From CAIQJJ01 sp964606085 (lineage in GTDB: Bacteria > Chloroflexota > Anaerolineae > Anaerolineales > UBA4823): DNA of 44,591 nt. Below, piece after piece: positions 7,015 to 17,500 of the stretch. The stretch lies in assembly GCA_964606085.1 (NCBI GenBank), contig CAZSFD010000041.1, positions 1 through 44,591 of the forward strand, given 5' to 3'. The position numbers and the translations under genes were made by a program. The notes beneath the pieces were generated by a model. The model made no database searches. It was given only the letters and a program-made list of their open reading frames with translations, and was not told the origin of the DNA. Each line of letters opens with the position of its first letter. Position 1 is the first letter of the stretch.

Positions 7015-8930
7015 GACTCCGTTTTCGTTTGATCTGGATGTTCATTTTGGTGGGGTTGCTGCCCGTGTTGTTGCTCATTTTCATCGGCTTGCGCTTTACC
7101 CAAACACTGGCCGATGACGCCCTCGGCGTGCGCCAACAATTTGGTCAAACCTACCTGACTCGCGATGTGCAGGCGCGCACCCGAACGATGGTACAGCAGG
7201 TTCAGCAATATGCGATCAATCACACCGAAATCAGCATGGAAGATCGTTTCATGCTGCCCAGCAATGCCGACCTGGCTTTGCTCACAGCTACCCGGATCGG
7301 CGAACGGGGCTATTCTTTTGTCTACGATCTCAATTCGGTGGTGATTTTCCACCCGGACCCCGATATGGTGCGCCAACTCCTGTTCCAGCGCGCCACCTTG
7401 CAACCTGATCTTTGGAAGATCATCACCGACTCGTTTTCGACCACCTCGCTGGTAGACGGTTATTACAACGAACTCAGCGCCGGACAAACCCGCACGATGT
7501 ACCTGGCGGCGCAGCAGGTGCCGAACACCCAGTTATGGGTGGGGGTGGCGGTAGATACAGATGAGTTTTTAGCCTCGAATGCTGCGATTGAACGTGAAGC
7601 GCAGAATCACGTAAACGAAATTCGCCTGGCATATTTCGTTTTGCTACCGCTGCTGGGCGGGGCTGTGGCCTTTTATGCCTTCTTTGCCGCGGCGCGCCTG
7701 GCGGCCCCGGTGGAATGGATGGCGCAAACGACCACACAATTGATGCGTTACCTCGAAACGATCTCGCGCGGCTTGAAGGTACAAACCTTTCAGGATGAGA
7801 TCAAATACCTGGGCTATGCCATTGGCCTGTTGTCGAAACAATTGCGCGCTCAGGTGAGCAACCTGGAAGAACTGGTGCGTGACCGCACGACTGAACTGGC
7901 CCGCCGCACGGCCCAGGTGGAAACCGCCGCCCAGGTGGCGCGCGAATCGGCGCAGATTTTGGATGTGGAAGAATTGCTCAAGCAGACCACCATTATCATT
8001 TCCGAACGCTTTGGCTTCTATCACGCGGGCATCTTCTTGATTGACCAGGCTGGCGAATATGCGCTCTTGCGGGCCTCGAACAGTGAAGGCGGCCGGCGCA
8101 TGTTAGCCCGCCAACACAAATTGCGCATCGGCCAGGGGGTGGTGGGTTTCGTGTCGGCGCGGGGTGAGCCACGCATTGTGTTGGATACCGGGGCTGAGGC
8201 TATCCACTTCAAAAATCCTGATTTACCCTTCACCCGTTCGGAACTGGCCCTGCCCATGCGTGTGCGTGGACGGACGATTGGCGTGCTGGATGTGCAATCC
8301 ACCGATCCCAATGCCTATACCGAGGAAGACACGCGTATTTTGCAAGTGCTGGCCGATCAGTTGGCGCTGGCGATTGAAAATGCCCGCCTCTACAACGAAA
8401 GCCAGCGCGCACTGGCTGAACTGGAAACCGCTTACGGCGAGCAGGCGCGTGAAGGCTGGCAGCAACGCCTGAAAGGGCATACATTGGTCTATGCCTATAA
8501 CCGGGCCGGGGTGCAGGTCAGTCAGGTATCCGATGACCTGGGTGTTCAAACGATCCCATTGGAGCCAAAATCCGCGCTGGTGGATGGGCAATATGAACTG
8601 TCGCTGCCGCTGATGCTGCGCAATCGTCCGTTAGGCACCGTGACCTTGCGGCGAGAGGCCGATCAATCGCCCTGGTCGCCGGAGGAAATTGATGTGGTGC
8701 GCGAATCGGCTACGCAGGTGGCGTCCATCTTAGAAAATGCGCGCCTGCTCGAAGAAATTGCCCGCCGCGCTCGCCAGGAAAGCCTGCTGGGTCAGGTTTC
8801 GACCCGGGTGCAGGCTTCGCTCGACCTGGATGCCGTGCTTTCGGCGGCCGTGCGCGAGGTGGGCCTGGCCCTGTCTGCCAGTCGCGTGGAAATTGATTTG
8901 AGTACCACTAGCCAGGGTACGCAAAATTAG
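7011..8930 (+). CDS. membrane sensor: Cache-like input, coiled coil, GAF, half-GAF, no kinase
   Basis: A 639-residue protein. Helix one is at about 8-28. An extracytoplasmic domain at about 30-200 resembles a single Cache domain (GYSFVYDLNSVVIFHP is the usual central strand pair). Helix two is at about 207-229. A HAMP-like or coiled-coil stretch follows (NLEELVRDRTTELARRTAQ), then a GAF at about 302-465 containing FGFYHAGIFLID and PFTRSELALPM. A Y-x-W linker (YGEQAREGW) leads into a half-GAF at about 530-585. The C-terminal 40-residue module is at residues 591-630 (bases 8781-8900). No transmitter domain is present. The start overlaps the preceding stop by ATGA, so translation is probably coupled. 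The next gene begins 10 bases after the stop. In overall shape it resembles a histidine kinase cut off just before its catalytic core. Confidence 0.82.
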   Translation: MRLRFRLIWMFILVGLLPVLLLIFIGLRFTQTLADDALGVRQQFGQTYLTRDVQARTRTMVQQVQQYAINHTEISMEDRFMLPSNADLALLTATRIGERGYSFVYDLNSVVIFHPDPDMVRQLLFQRATLQPDLWKIITDSFSTTSLVDGYYNELSAGQTRTMYLAAQQVPNTQLWVGVAVDTDEFLASNAAIEREAQNHVNEIRLAYFVLLPLLGGAVAFYAFFAAARLAAPVEWMAQTTTQLMRYLETISRGLKVQTFQDEIKYLGYAIGLLSKQLRAQVSNLEELVRDRTTELARRTAQVETAAQVARESAQILDVEELLKQTTIIISERFGFYHAGIFLIDQAGEYALLRASNSEGGRRMLARQHKLRIGQGVVGFVSARGEPRIVLDTGAEAIHFKNPDLPFTRSELALPMRVRGRTIGVLDVQSTDPNAYTEEDTRILQVLADQLALAIENARLYNESQRALAELETAYGEQAREGWQQRLKGHTLVYAYNRAGVQVSQVSDDLGVQTIPLEPKSALVDGQYELSLPLMLRNRPLGTVTLRREADQSPWSPEEIDVVRESATQVASILENARLLEEIARRARQESLLGQVSTRVQASLDLDAVLSAAVREVGLALSASRVEIDLSTTSQGTQN

Positions 8931-8940
8931 AGTCTGCCCT

Positions 8941-11640
8941 ATGAATACACCTTCCCTCTCCACTCGAATTTTAGTCAACGCGAAGTTATTGTTTTCGCTG
9001 TTGGGCGCGTTTGTGATCGTCACCACGGTTTTCTATGTCGGTGTCTTTGTCTTTACGGGTGTGTGGCAGGCTTTGGTGGCGGCGGGGGTGTTGGGGGCGG
9101 TTTTCTTCCTGGTGCCTTTGGCCTATAAGTGGTTTCAGCGTGGGTATCGTCGGGCCGTCTTTGTCTTGTTGATTGCCGGGTTGGTGATTGGGTACGGCGT
9201 CAATGAACTGGTGTGGGAAGGATTGCTCCCCTACCATCTCATCGGCGGCATTATTCTGCTGTATTTGATCTGCAACCTCTTGTTGCCGCGCGCTTACGGC
9301 ATTTGGGCCATCTTTTCGGTGGTCTACCTGGGCTTTTTGGCATTCGTCAATCTCTGGCCGCCTTTGCCGCGCGTGTACCATACCGAAATCCCCATCCTTT
9401 TCTTGTATGCGGTTCTGACCAACCTGTTGCTGGTAACCGTTTTGGGCGGCATCACCGTTTATTTTGCTTTCGGCAAGCGCATTCGCACGCGTATGATGAT
9501 CTTGTTTTCGATGCTGGTCGGTGTGCCGCTGTTGATCACCGGGATTATTTCTGGGTATCAATTGGCCAATGTTACCGAGCAGCAGGCGATGACCAACCTT
9601 GAGTTTGGCCTGGCTTTGCGTCAGGTCGAAATTCAAGGCTGGCTCGATAGCATAAAGACCAGCCTGGAACGTGTTCGCCCGACGCCCCAGAAGAGCATCA
9701 TGGTAAAGGTCTTGACCGAGCAGCAACCTGAAATTGAATTCAACGCCTATCGTTCCGAATTGTCAGACAGCATTGGGGCGCTGGCCGAACGTTCCCCATC
9801 CATTTTGCAAATTTACTTGATCAATCCTGACGGTATGGCCGTTTATGCTACCGACCCGACGGCGAGCGCGGTCAGTTTCTCGAATGCGGTCATATTCCAG
9901 GATGCTTTGCAAGGATACACCGTCTATTCTCCCATTGACTACAACGCTGAAATAAATGAGGCTTCTTTTCAACTGGCCTTGCCGGTACTCGATCAAGACA
10001 ATGTCACCGTGGGCGTTTTGTTGGCGCATATTGGCGCGGCTGAACTCAACGCGATTTTGGCAGCCGGCCTCAGCGACAGTCAGTCGGGTGAGGTGCTTTT
10101 GTTTAGCGAAACGGGCGTGTTGCTTTCCCCTTCTCGCTATGCTTTTCAGGTTGGCACAGCTTACCCGTTGTCGATCAATCTGAGTAATGCGATTGCCAGC
10201 CGCCGTGCGGAAACAATTGCCTACACCAGTTACCGGGGGGAGAGCGTGATGGGGTCGTATGGCTGGTTCCAGCCCCTGGGCGCGATGCTGGTAGCAGAAG
10301 AGGCCTTGTTCGAAGCGCGTTTGCCGATGTTGCAGGGCGTCTTGACCACCGCCGGCGTTATCTTGTTTGCCCTCGTGGCGGCGTTGGCCGCGGCATGGTA
10401 CGCCTCGACGCGTATCGCCCTGCCGATCAATCACCTGGCGCAAACCGCCAGCGCTATTGCCGCCGGAAACCTGAACCTGGTGGTGGCGGTGGAGCAGCAA
10501 GACGAAATTGGCGACCTGGCGCGGGTCTTCAACAGTATGACGGCGCAGCTCAGCGGACAATTGGCGCAACTGGAAGCACGCGTGGCTGAACGCACGCAAG
10601 AGTTGGAACGCCGTTCGGCGCAATTGCAGGTGGCGGCTGAGGTCGCCCGCGATGCCTCCTCCACGCAGGATTTCGACCTGCTCATCCAGCAGGCCGTAGA
10701 CCTGGTGCGGGAGCGTTTTGGCTTTTATCATGCCGGTTTGTTTTTGTTGGATGAAGCTGGTGAATATGCCGTGCTGCGGGCGGCCACAGGTGAAGCAGGG
10801 CAGCGGATGGTGGCGCGCGGCCATCAGTTGAAACTGGGCCAGGAGGGGATGGTGGGCTTTGTGGCGGCGCGTGGCCTTTCACGCATTGCCCTGGATGTGG
10901 GCGACGAAGCAACCTATTTTCGCAACCCTGACCTGCCCTTGACCCGTTCTGAAATGGCCTTATCGCTCAAGGTGGGGGCGCGCGTCATTGGAGTTCTCGA
11001 TGTGCAAAGTGAGAAAGAACGGGCGTTTACACAAGAAGACGTGGTGATCTTGCAAACCATGGCCGATCAACTGGCGGTGGCGATCGAAAATGCGCGTTTG
11101 CTCAATGAAGTGCAGGCCAGTTTGCAGCAGGTGGAACGAATGTACAGTTCGTACAGCCAGCAATCGTGGCAGCGGATCGTTTCGGCGCGCGAACTGCACG
11201 GCTATGAATTTGTGCCAGGCCAGGGCGTTGCCCCTCTCTCCCCCAATGGCGTTCACGATCCTACTTCGGGAATGGTCGCTCATGTCCCGCTGCGTGTGCG
11301 CGGGCTTGCTGTGGGAAATCTGCGCGTCTACCCCGGCGATGGCGGCTGGTCGGAAGAGCAGCAAGCGCTCTTGACCGCCCTGGGTGAGCGCATCAGTCAA
11401 GCGCTGGAAAGCGCCCGGCTCTACGAAGAAAGCCAGCAGCGCGCCGCCAACGAGCAGGTCAGCAACGCCATTACCGCTCGCATGCGCGCCACGATGGATG
11501 CCGACACCGTATTGCAAACCACCATCCGTGAAATCCAACGTGCCTTTGAATTACAAGAAGTGGAAATCTGGCTCAACCCCACGCCCGATATACAGAAGGA
11601 AACTTCTCCCGAATTGCTGGGTGACAGGAAATTGGCATGA
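8941..11640 (+). CDS. polytopic sensor: seven N-terminal membrane helices, Cache, HAMP, GAF, half-GAF, no kinase
   Basis: An 899-residue protein. Residues about 17-206 hold seven hydrophobic helices (a block with charged loops between). An extracytoplasmic Cache-type domain follows to about 460 (IYLINPDGMAVYAT is the characteristic strand). An eighth helix at about 462-485 precedes a HAMP domain (RIALPINHLAQTASAIAAGNL) and a coiled coil (ARVAERTQELERRSAQL). The GAF at about 560-720 has RFGFYHAGLFLLDEAGEYAVLR. The Y-x-W linker (YSSYSQQSW) and a half-GAF follow. The 40-residue module is at residues 839-878 (bases 11455-11574). No output domain is visible. The gene ends by an ATGA overlap (11637-11640) with its closest relative, the next sensor, which has the same layout. 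The helical block could sense membrane state or a lipophilic ligand, but this is not established. Confidence 0.8.
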   Translation: MNTPSLSTRILVNAKLLFSLLGAFVIVTTVFYVGVFVFTGVWQALVAAGVLGAVFFLVPLAYKWFQRGYRRAVFVLLIAGLVIGYGVNELVWEGLLPYHLIGGIILLYLICNLLLPRAYGIWAIFSVVYLGFLAFVNLWPPLPRVYHTEIPILFLYAVLTNLLLVTVLGGITVYFAFGKRIRTRMMILFSMLVGVPLLITGIISGYQLANVTEQQAMTNLEFGLALRQVEIQGWLDSIKTSLERVRPTPQKSIMVKVLTEQQPEIEFNAYRSELSDSIGALAERSPSILQIYLINPDGMAVYATDPTASAVSFSNAVIFQDALQGYTVYSPIDYNAEINEASFQLALPVLDQDNVTVGVLLAHIGAAELNAILAAGLSDSQSGEVLLFSETGVLLSPSRYAFQVGTAYPLSINLSNAIASRRAETIAYTSYRGESVMGSYGWFQPLGAMLVAEEALFEARLPMLQGVLTTAGVILFALVAALAAAWYASTRIALPINHLAQTASAIAAGNLNLVVAVEQQDEIGDLARVFNSMTAQLSGQLAQLEARVAERTQELERRSAQLQVAAEVARDASSTQDFDLLIQQAVDLVRERFGFYHAGLFLLDEAGEYAVLRAATGEAGQRMVARGHQLKLGQEGMVGFVAARGLSRIALDVGDEATYFRNPDLPLTRSEMALSLKVGARVIGVLDVQSEKERAFTQEDVVILQTMADQLAVAIENARLLNEVQASLQQVERMYSSYSQQSWQRIVSARELHGYEFVPGQGVAPLSPNGVHDPTSGMVAHVPLRVRGLAVGNLRVYPGDGGWSEEQQALLTALGERISQALESARLYEESQQRAANEQVSNAITARMRATMDADTVLQTTIREIQRAFELQEVEIWLNPTPDIQKETSPELLGDRKLA

Positions 11641-14537
11641 CCCTCGCATCTCGACTTACTCCCGAAGAAATGCTCAGCCTGGTAAGCCGCCTGCGCTACC
11701 TTAGCCTGGCGCTGGCCGCTTCGGCCTTTGCCACGGCGCTGCTCTATCTGTTTTTGTTGATGAGTACAGCCAATTGGGGGATTTCGTTGTTGATTGTTGG
11801 CAGTCTGGCGGTCTTTTTTACGGCCTTGTCGAACGTCTACGATATTTCACGCGGCGAACTGGGCAATATCTGGCGCATGGTGGTGGTGGCGCAGGTGGTG
11901 TTCTTCTTCACATCTTTCCTGGTGTCAGACCGGGGCGCGGGCCTGGGGCTGATGTCTGCGCTGTTGGCGCTGGCCATTATGGCGCAAATGCCCATCCGCC
12001 AGGAAGGTTACATGGGGCGCATTCCGGCCTGGGTGCCGTACTGGGCCGTTATCGTTGGCATTGGCTGTTACCTGCTCGATATCAACTGGCCCTTGCAGCG
12101 CTTCATCCTCTTTTCAACCTGGCTCACGCTGGTTTGGGTGATCCAATCCATCACGATTGCGCTTTTTGCCGTATTCAGCTTCTATAACTTCGGCGCGCGC
12201 TCGCTGCGCATCAAGTTGGTGATCACCTTCTTGCTGGTCAGCATGTCTGCGGCGTTGCCGGTGGTGGCTTATTTGAACTACGCGACCCGCACAACGCTGG
12301 TGGATCGCGAAAGCAGCCAACTCTTGAGCACTGCGCAGCAGGTGGCGAATGAACTCGATCAATTTGTTGCCAATACCCTGCAAAACACGAAGGTGGAAGC
12401 CGCTTTCAACGACTTCAAACTGTATTTGAGCCTAGACCCGCGCGAAAGGCAGGTGGGCTGGTCGCTGGTGCTGCAAAACACAATGAACGACCTCTCCCGC
12501 AGAGACGAGAGGAATATCGTCTCGTATGCCCTGCTTGATCGGGATGGCAATATCCTGATCGCCTCTGCCGGGCAAGATGTGGGCGAGAATGTGGCTGACA
12601 TCGCTTATTTTGCTGAAGCGCTGAACTCCGGCGAGCCGCGCGTCTCTCCGGTGCTGGCCGAATTGAACCCGCGCAATTTCTACGAATACTTCTTATACTT
12701 CACCGCTCCCGTTTTTGACGATGGCAATAACATTACCGGCGTGCTGCGGGTGAAATATAAAGCCGCCATTTTGCAAGAAATCGTCGCCAGGTACAACAGC
12801 CAGGCCGGCCTGAACTCTTTCGCCATCTTGCTCGATGAATATAACCTGCGCCTGGCGCATGGCCGAGACCCGCAGCAACAATATCGGATGCTCTACCGCG
12901 CCGACACCACCATCAGCGAACTGCAAGCCGCCGGACGGCTGCCCAGCGGCTCGCAAGACACCTTTTTCACCAATTTGCAAGATTTCGACCAAAAAATGAT
13001 CGCCTCGGATCAGCAGCCCGTGTTCACCACCTACATCAGCGAAGAAAACGAAAGAGCATCTTCCTTAAGCCGCGTGGCCGTCAGCAAAATGAAAAACCTG
13101 CCCTGGAAAGTTTTATTCACCCAAGATGAAGCGGTCATCTTGCAGCCGATCAAGGAGCAGGGGCGTGTGGTGGGCTTTTTGGTGCTGGGCATTGGCGGCC
13201 TGTTGGCCCTGGTTTCGCTGGGGGTCAGCACACTCTATACCAGCCCCGTCAATCGCCTGACCGAAGCCGCGGCCAAAATTGCCGCAGGCAACCTGGATGC
13301 GCGCGCCAACTTCAAAAGCTATCAAGATGAATTTGGCCTGCTGGCGCTCACTTTCAACAACATGGCCGCCCAAATCCGCCAAAATGTGGTCACCCTCGAA
13401 ACCCGCGTGGCCGAACGCACGCGCGACCTCGAATTACGCGCCTTCCAACTGCAAATTGCCGCCGAAACGGGCAACATCGTCTCCACCATTCGCGACCTCG
13501 ACAAGCTGCTGCCCGAAGTGGCTGAGTTATTGAGCGACCGCTTCGGTTTTTATCATGTCGGCATTTTCCTGTTGGACGAAGCGGGTGAATACGCCGTCTT
13601 GCAGGCTGCCAACAGCCAGGGTGGGCGGCAGATGCTGCGCCGCGGGCATCGCTTGCGCGTGGGCGAAACGGGCATTGTCGGTTACGTCAGCGCCACCGGG
13701 CAGCCGCGCATTTCGCTCGATGTGGGTGATGATGCGGTGTTCTTCAACAACCCCGACCTCCCCGATACACGTTCGGAGATGGCCCTGCCCCTGGTGGCAC
13801 GCGCCAAAGTAATTGGCGTGTTGGACATCCAAAGCGAAGAAGAAAACGCTTTCTCCGAGTCCGATGTGACGGTGCTGCAGGTGGTGGCCGAGCAGGTGGC
13901 CGTGGCGATTGAAAATGCCCGCCTGTTCATCGAGCTAGAAGGCGCCGTCGAAGCCACCCGCCGTGCCTATGGCGAAGTGACCGCTCGCGCCTGGGCCGAT
14001 TACACCGCCAAACAGCCCGTGCGTGGCTACCTGACCCGCGGCACCGATGTGATCATCCCGCTTGTCGAAGAAGTCTCGCCAACCCTGTCGCAGGCGATGT
14101 CTGACTTGCTGCGCACAGGCCAGATCGCCCAGGTGGATGCGCACACCCTCATTGTGCCGATCAAGTTCCGCGATTTAATCCTGGGCGCTATCCGCCTGCA
14201 GCGAGAAGAAAGATTGCACGCCTGGGGCGAGGACGAGAAAGTCATCGTGCAAAACCTGGCCGATCAACTGGGGGCTGCGCTCGAAAATGCCCGCCTCTAC
14301 CGCCAGACGCAGCGCGTGGCCTCCCGTGACCGCATGGTGCGCGAAATTGGCGACCGCATGCGCCGCGCCCCCGATATGGATGCGTTGATCCAAACGGCCA
14401 TTCGTGAGATGTCGCGTGTTTTGGGTACCGAACATGCCTTTGCACAGATCAGCCTGACGCCGCAAACCGACAACGAGCCAGCAGGAAATGGCGGCAGCCT
14501 GTCGGGCGGCCGGCGTCCTTCGGGAGAAGTGCTATGA
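11637..14537 (+). CDS. polytopic sensor: seven N-terminal membrane helices, Cache, HAMP, GAF, half-GAF, no kinase
   Basis: A 966-residue protein with the same plan as the upstream gene but low similarity in the membrane block. Hydrophobic helices lie at about 21-43, 47-69, 78-98, 101-119, 128-150, 154-182 and 192-216. A large double-Cache-like extracytoplasmic domain follows to about 505 (IVSYALLDRDGNILIAS). One more helix at about 511-534 leads into HAMP (VNRLTEAAAKIAAGNLDA) and a coiled coil. The GAF at about 605-765 contains RFGFYHVGIFLLDEAGEYAVLQ and PDTRSEMALPL. A Y-x-W linker and half-GAF follow, then the 40-residue module at 899-938 (bases 14331-14450) and a short Gly/Ser tail. No kinase. 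Both ends overlap neighbours by ATGA, consistent with coupled translation and fixed stoichiometry among the sensors. Confidence 0.8.
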   Translation: MTLASRLTPEEMLSLVSRLRYLSLALAASAFATALLYLFLLMSTANWGISLLIVGSLAVFFTALSNVYDISRGELGNIWRMVVVAQVVFFFTSFLVSDRGAGLGLMSALLALAIMAQMPIRQEGYMGRIPAWVPYWAVIVGIGCYLLDINWPLQRFILFSTWLTLVWVIQSITIALFAVFSFYNFGARSLRIKLVITFLLVSMSAALPVVAYLNYATRTTLVDRESSQLLSTAQQVANELDQFVANTLQNTKVEAAFNDFKLYLSLDPRERQVGWSLVLQNTMNDLSRRDERNIVSYALLDRDGNILIASAGQDVGENVADIAYFAEALNSGEPRVSPVLAELNPRNFYEYFLYFTAPVFDDGNNITGVLRVKYKAAILQEIVARYNSQAGLNSFAILLDEYNLRLAHGRDPQQQYRMLYRADTTISELQAAGRLPSGSQDTFFTNLQDFDQKMIASDQQPVFTTYISEENERASSLSRVAVSKMKNLPWKVLFTQDEAVILQPIKEQGRVVGFLVLGIGGLLALVSLGVSTLYTSPVNRLTEAAAKIAAGNLDARANFKSYQDEFGLLALTFNNMAAQIRQNVVTLETRVAERTRDLELRAFQLQIAAETGNIVSTIRDLDKLLPEVAELLSDRFGFYHVGIFLLDEAGEYAVLQAANSQGGRQMLRRGHRLRVGETGIVGYVSATGQPRISLDVGDDAVFFNNPDLPDTRSEMALPLVARAKVIGVLDIQSEEENAFSESDVTVLQVVAEQVAVAIENARLFIELEGAVEATRRAYGEVTARAWADYTAKQPVRGYLTRGTDVIIPLVEEVSPTLSQAMSDLLRTGQIAQVDAHTLIVPIKFRDLILGAIRLQREERLHAWGEDEKVIVQNLADQLGAALENARLYRQTQRVASRDRMVREIGDRMRRAPDMDALIQTAIREMSRVLGTEHAFAQISLTPQTDNEPAGNGGSLSGGRRPSGEVL

Positions 14538-17500
14538 GTGATGTTTCTTCGCATGAAACACAGGCCGCCAGCCATACGCTGGGCTTGCTGACAACGTCCG
14601 TTTCCGAGCCAAACATCGTCCCGCAGTGGACGGGGTTTGTCGAACTGGCGCGCCAGCGCCAGGCCAATTCGATCACCTACGTGGGCGGCGTTTACCAGCT
14701 TCCCGAATATCGGCGGGCCAACTTCGTCTTTGACCTGGCCCAGGGCCGCCGCGCCGATGGCCTGATCATCCTGTCGGGCAATATGCTGTGGGCGGTAGAT
14801 GCTGCTGCGGTGGAGCAATTCGTTGCCCCCTTCCGGGCTGAAAGGCCGGTGGTTTGTGTCGAAAAGCCCGCCGGTGGCGTAACCACGATTTTGATGGACG
14901 ATTACGAAGGCATGCGCCAGATGGTCAGCCATCTGATCGAGGTGCATGGCCGCCGGCGCATTGTCTTCTTACAGGGGCCATCCGCCCATTTGGGGGCCGC
15001 CGAACGCTATCGCGGCTATTGCGCCGCCCTCGAGCAGGCGGGCATCGCCTTCGACCAGGCCCTGGTTTCAGACGAATCCTACGGCTGGAGCAGCGAAGAA
15101 GCCCACATTGCGGCGCGTCTTGAAGCGCTGCGCCGCAAGCCTGGCGTAGATTATGATGCCGTGGTGGGCGTTTCTTGCTTCGTGGCGATAGCGGCCTCGA
15201 ATGTTTTGCAACGCCAGGGGGTCGCCGTGCCAGGCCAGGTTGCCGTGGTGGGTTTTGACGATGTGGTTGAGAACATCATCCAAACCCCCACCCTGACCAC
15301 CGTTCGCGCGCCCTTCTACGAAATGGCCAACCGCGCCGGCGAAACGTTGCTGGCCCTATTGGACGGGAAACCCTGCGAGGAGCGGGTGACACAACCCGTG
15401 AGCCTGGTTTTCCGCCAATCGTGTGGCTGCCTCGAACAACTGGTGACTGATGCCGCACTGTTTACCACCACCCGCCAGCCCACCCTGATCGCCGGTGGTT
15501 TGCCGGTGTTGGCCGCCAAACGCGAACTATGGCTGCCCAGGTTCACCCAGACCTTCCTCGCCCACGCCGATTCTGCTGAACGGCACGCCGCCGTGGTCGA
15601 ATTGTCTGACGAAATTCGCTATCTGGTAGATGCTTTCTTTGCTGAAGTCAATGGCCGCGCCGAACTGGTGTTTTTGAACTCGTTGCGTGCGCTGCTCCAG
15701 AAGACCAGCCAGGCCGATGCGCCGATCAACGCCTGGCAGTCGGTCATTTCGGCGTTGCAGCACTTTCTGTTGCCCTACCTCGATGCCAAAACCCGCCCGC
15801 TGTGCGACAGCCTGTGGCATCAGGCGCGTGTGCTAATCGGCGAGGCCGCCGAACATCATCAGATCAGGCAGCGCATCGGCCATGATCAACGCACCAGGCA
15901 TCTGCGCGATATTGCCAACACCTTGAGCGCCGCTCAAGATGTGGATGACATGATGAACCACCTGACCGCCAGCCTGCCCACCCTGGGCATTGCAGGGTGC
16001 TACGTGGCGCTTCATGCCGATCCAGGTGGCGCATCGGGCCAGGCTCGCCTGGTGCTGGCCTACGCCCAGGGGCAGCGCCTACCCTTGCCAGCCGAGGGTG
16101 TCGTCTACCCTGCGGCGCGGCTGCTGCCCGACGATTTGTACCCCACCCAGGGTAACTTCCACCTGCTGGTCGAACCGCTTTATTTTGAAGATACGCCGCT
16201 TGGTTTTGTCGTCTTTGATGTGGCTGCGGTGGACCCCGCCCTGTATGAATCGTTGCGTTTGCAATTGAGCAATGCCTTGCACAAGGTCTTTGTGGTGCAG
16301 GCTGAGTTGTCGGTGCGCCGGCAGGTGGAAGAAGACTTACGCCATGAGCAGGCCCTCTTCCAAAGCCTGATGGATAACCTGCCCGATGTTATTTACTACA
16401 AAGACCGCCAGAGCCGTTTCATTCGAGTCAACCCGGCCATGGCGCGCTATCACGGCTTCACGCAGCCCGAAGCGTTGCTCGGCAAAAGCGATTTCGACCT
16501 TTTCGATGAAGAACACGCTCGCCCGGCTTACGAAGATGAGCAGCGCATTATCCAGACCGGTGAGCCATTGCTCAACTTTGAAGAAAAAGAAGTTTTTCCC
16601 GATGGCCGCGTCGCCTGGGTATCCACCTCCAAACTGCCGTTGCGCGATGCCGATGGCAAGACCGTCGGCACGTTTGGCGTCTCGCGCGATATTACCGCTC
16701 GCAAGGTGGCCGAAATGCAGGCCGAGCATCGCTCGGTGCAACTGCGAACCGCGGCCGAGGTGGCCCGGGCGGCTGGCAGCATCCTTGACCTGAACCGCTT
16801 GAGTCAGGAAGTGGTAGACCTGATCCAACAGCGCTTTGACCTCTATTATGTGGGCCTGTTCATGGTAGATGAAACCGGCGAGTGGACGAATGAACCGAAC
16901 CGTTGGGCCGTCTTGCGGGCTGGCACCGGCGAAGCAGGCCAGGCCATGCTTTCGCAAAATCACAAGTTGGAGCTGGGCGATACCTCCATGATCGGCTGGT
17001 GTATTTTGCATAACGAGCCGCGCATTGCCCTCGATGTGGGTCAGGATGCCGTGCATTTCCGCAATCCGCACCTGCCGCTGACCCGTTCCGAATTGGCGTT
17101 GCCGCTGGCCAGCCGCGGCCAGGCCCTCGGCGCGTTGAGCATTCAGAGCGCACAGGGGCAGGCCTTTTCGGGTGAGGATATTACCATTTTCCAGGTCATG
17201 GCCGACCAGCTGGCCAATGCCATTGCCAATGCCCGCCTGTATGCCGCCACGCAAGCAGCGCTGGAGGAAATGCAGGCCACCAACCGCCGCTATGTGCGCC
17301 AGGGCTGGGAAAGTTACAGCGCTGCCCACCCGGTGTTGGGCTATCAGCAAAATGAGCAGGGCTTGCAACCGCTGGGCCGGCAAATCCTCCCCGAAGTGCA
17401 GCACGCCCTGGCCGGGCAGCATAACCAGCAGCCCGATGACGCGGCGCTGGTGGTGCCGGTGGTGCTGCGCGATCAGCCGATTGGGGCGTTGGGCTTCCGC

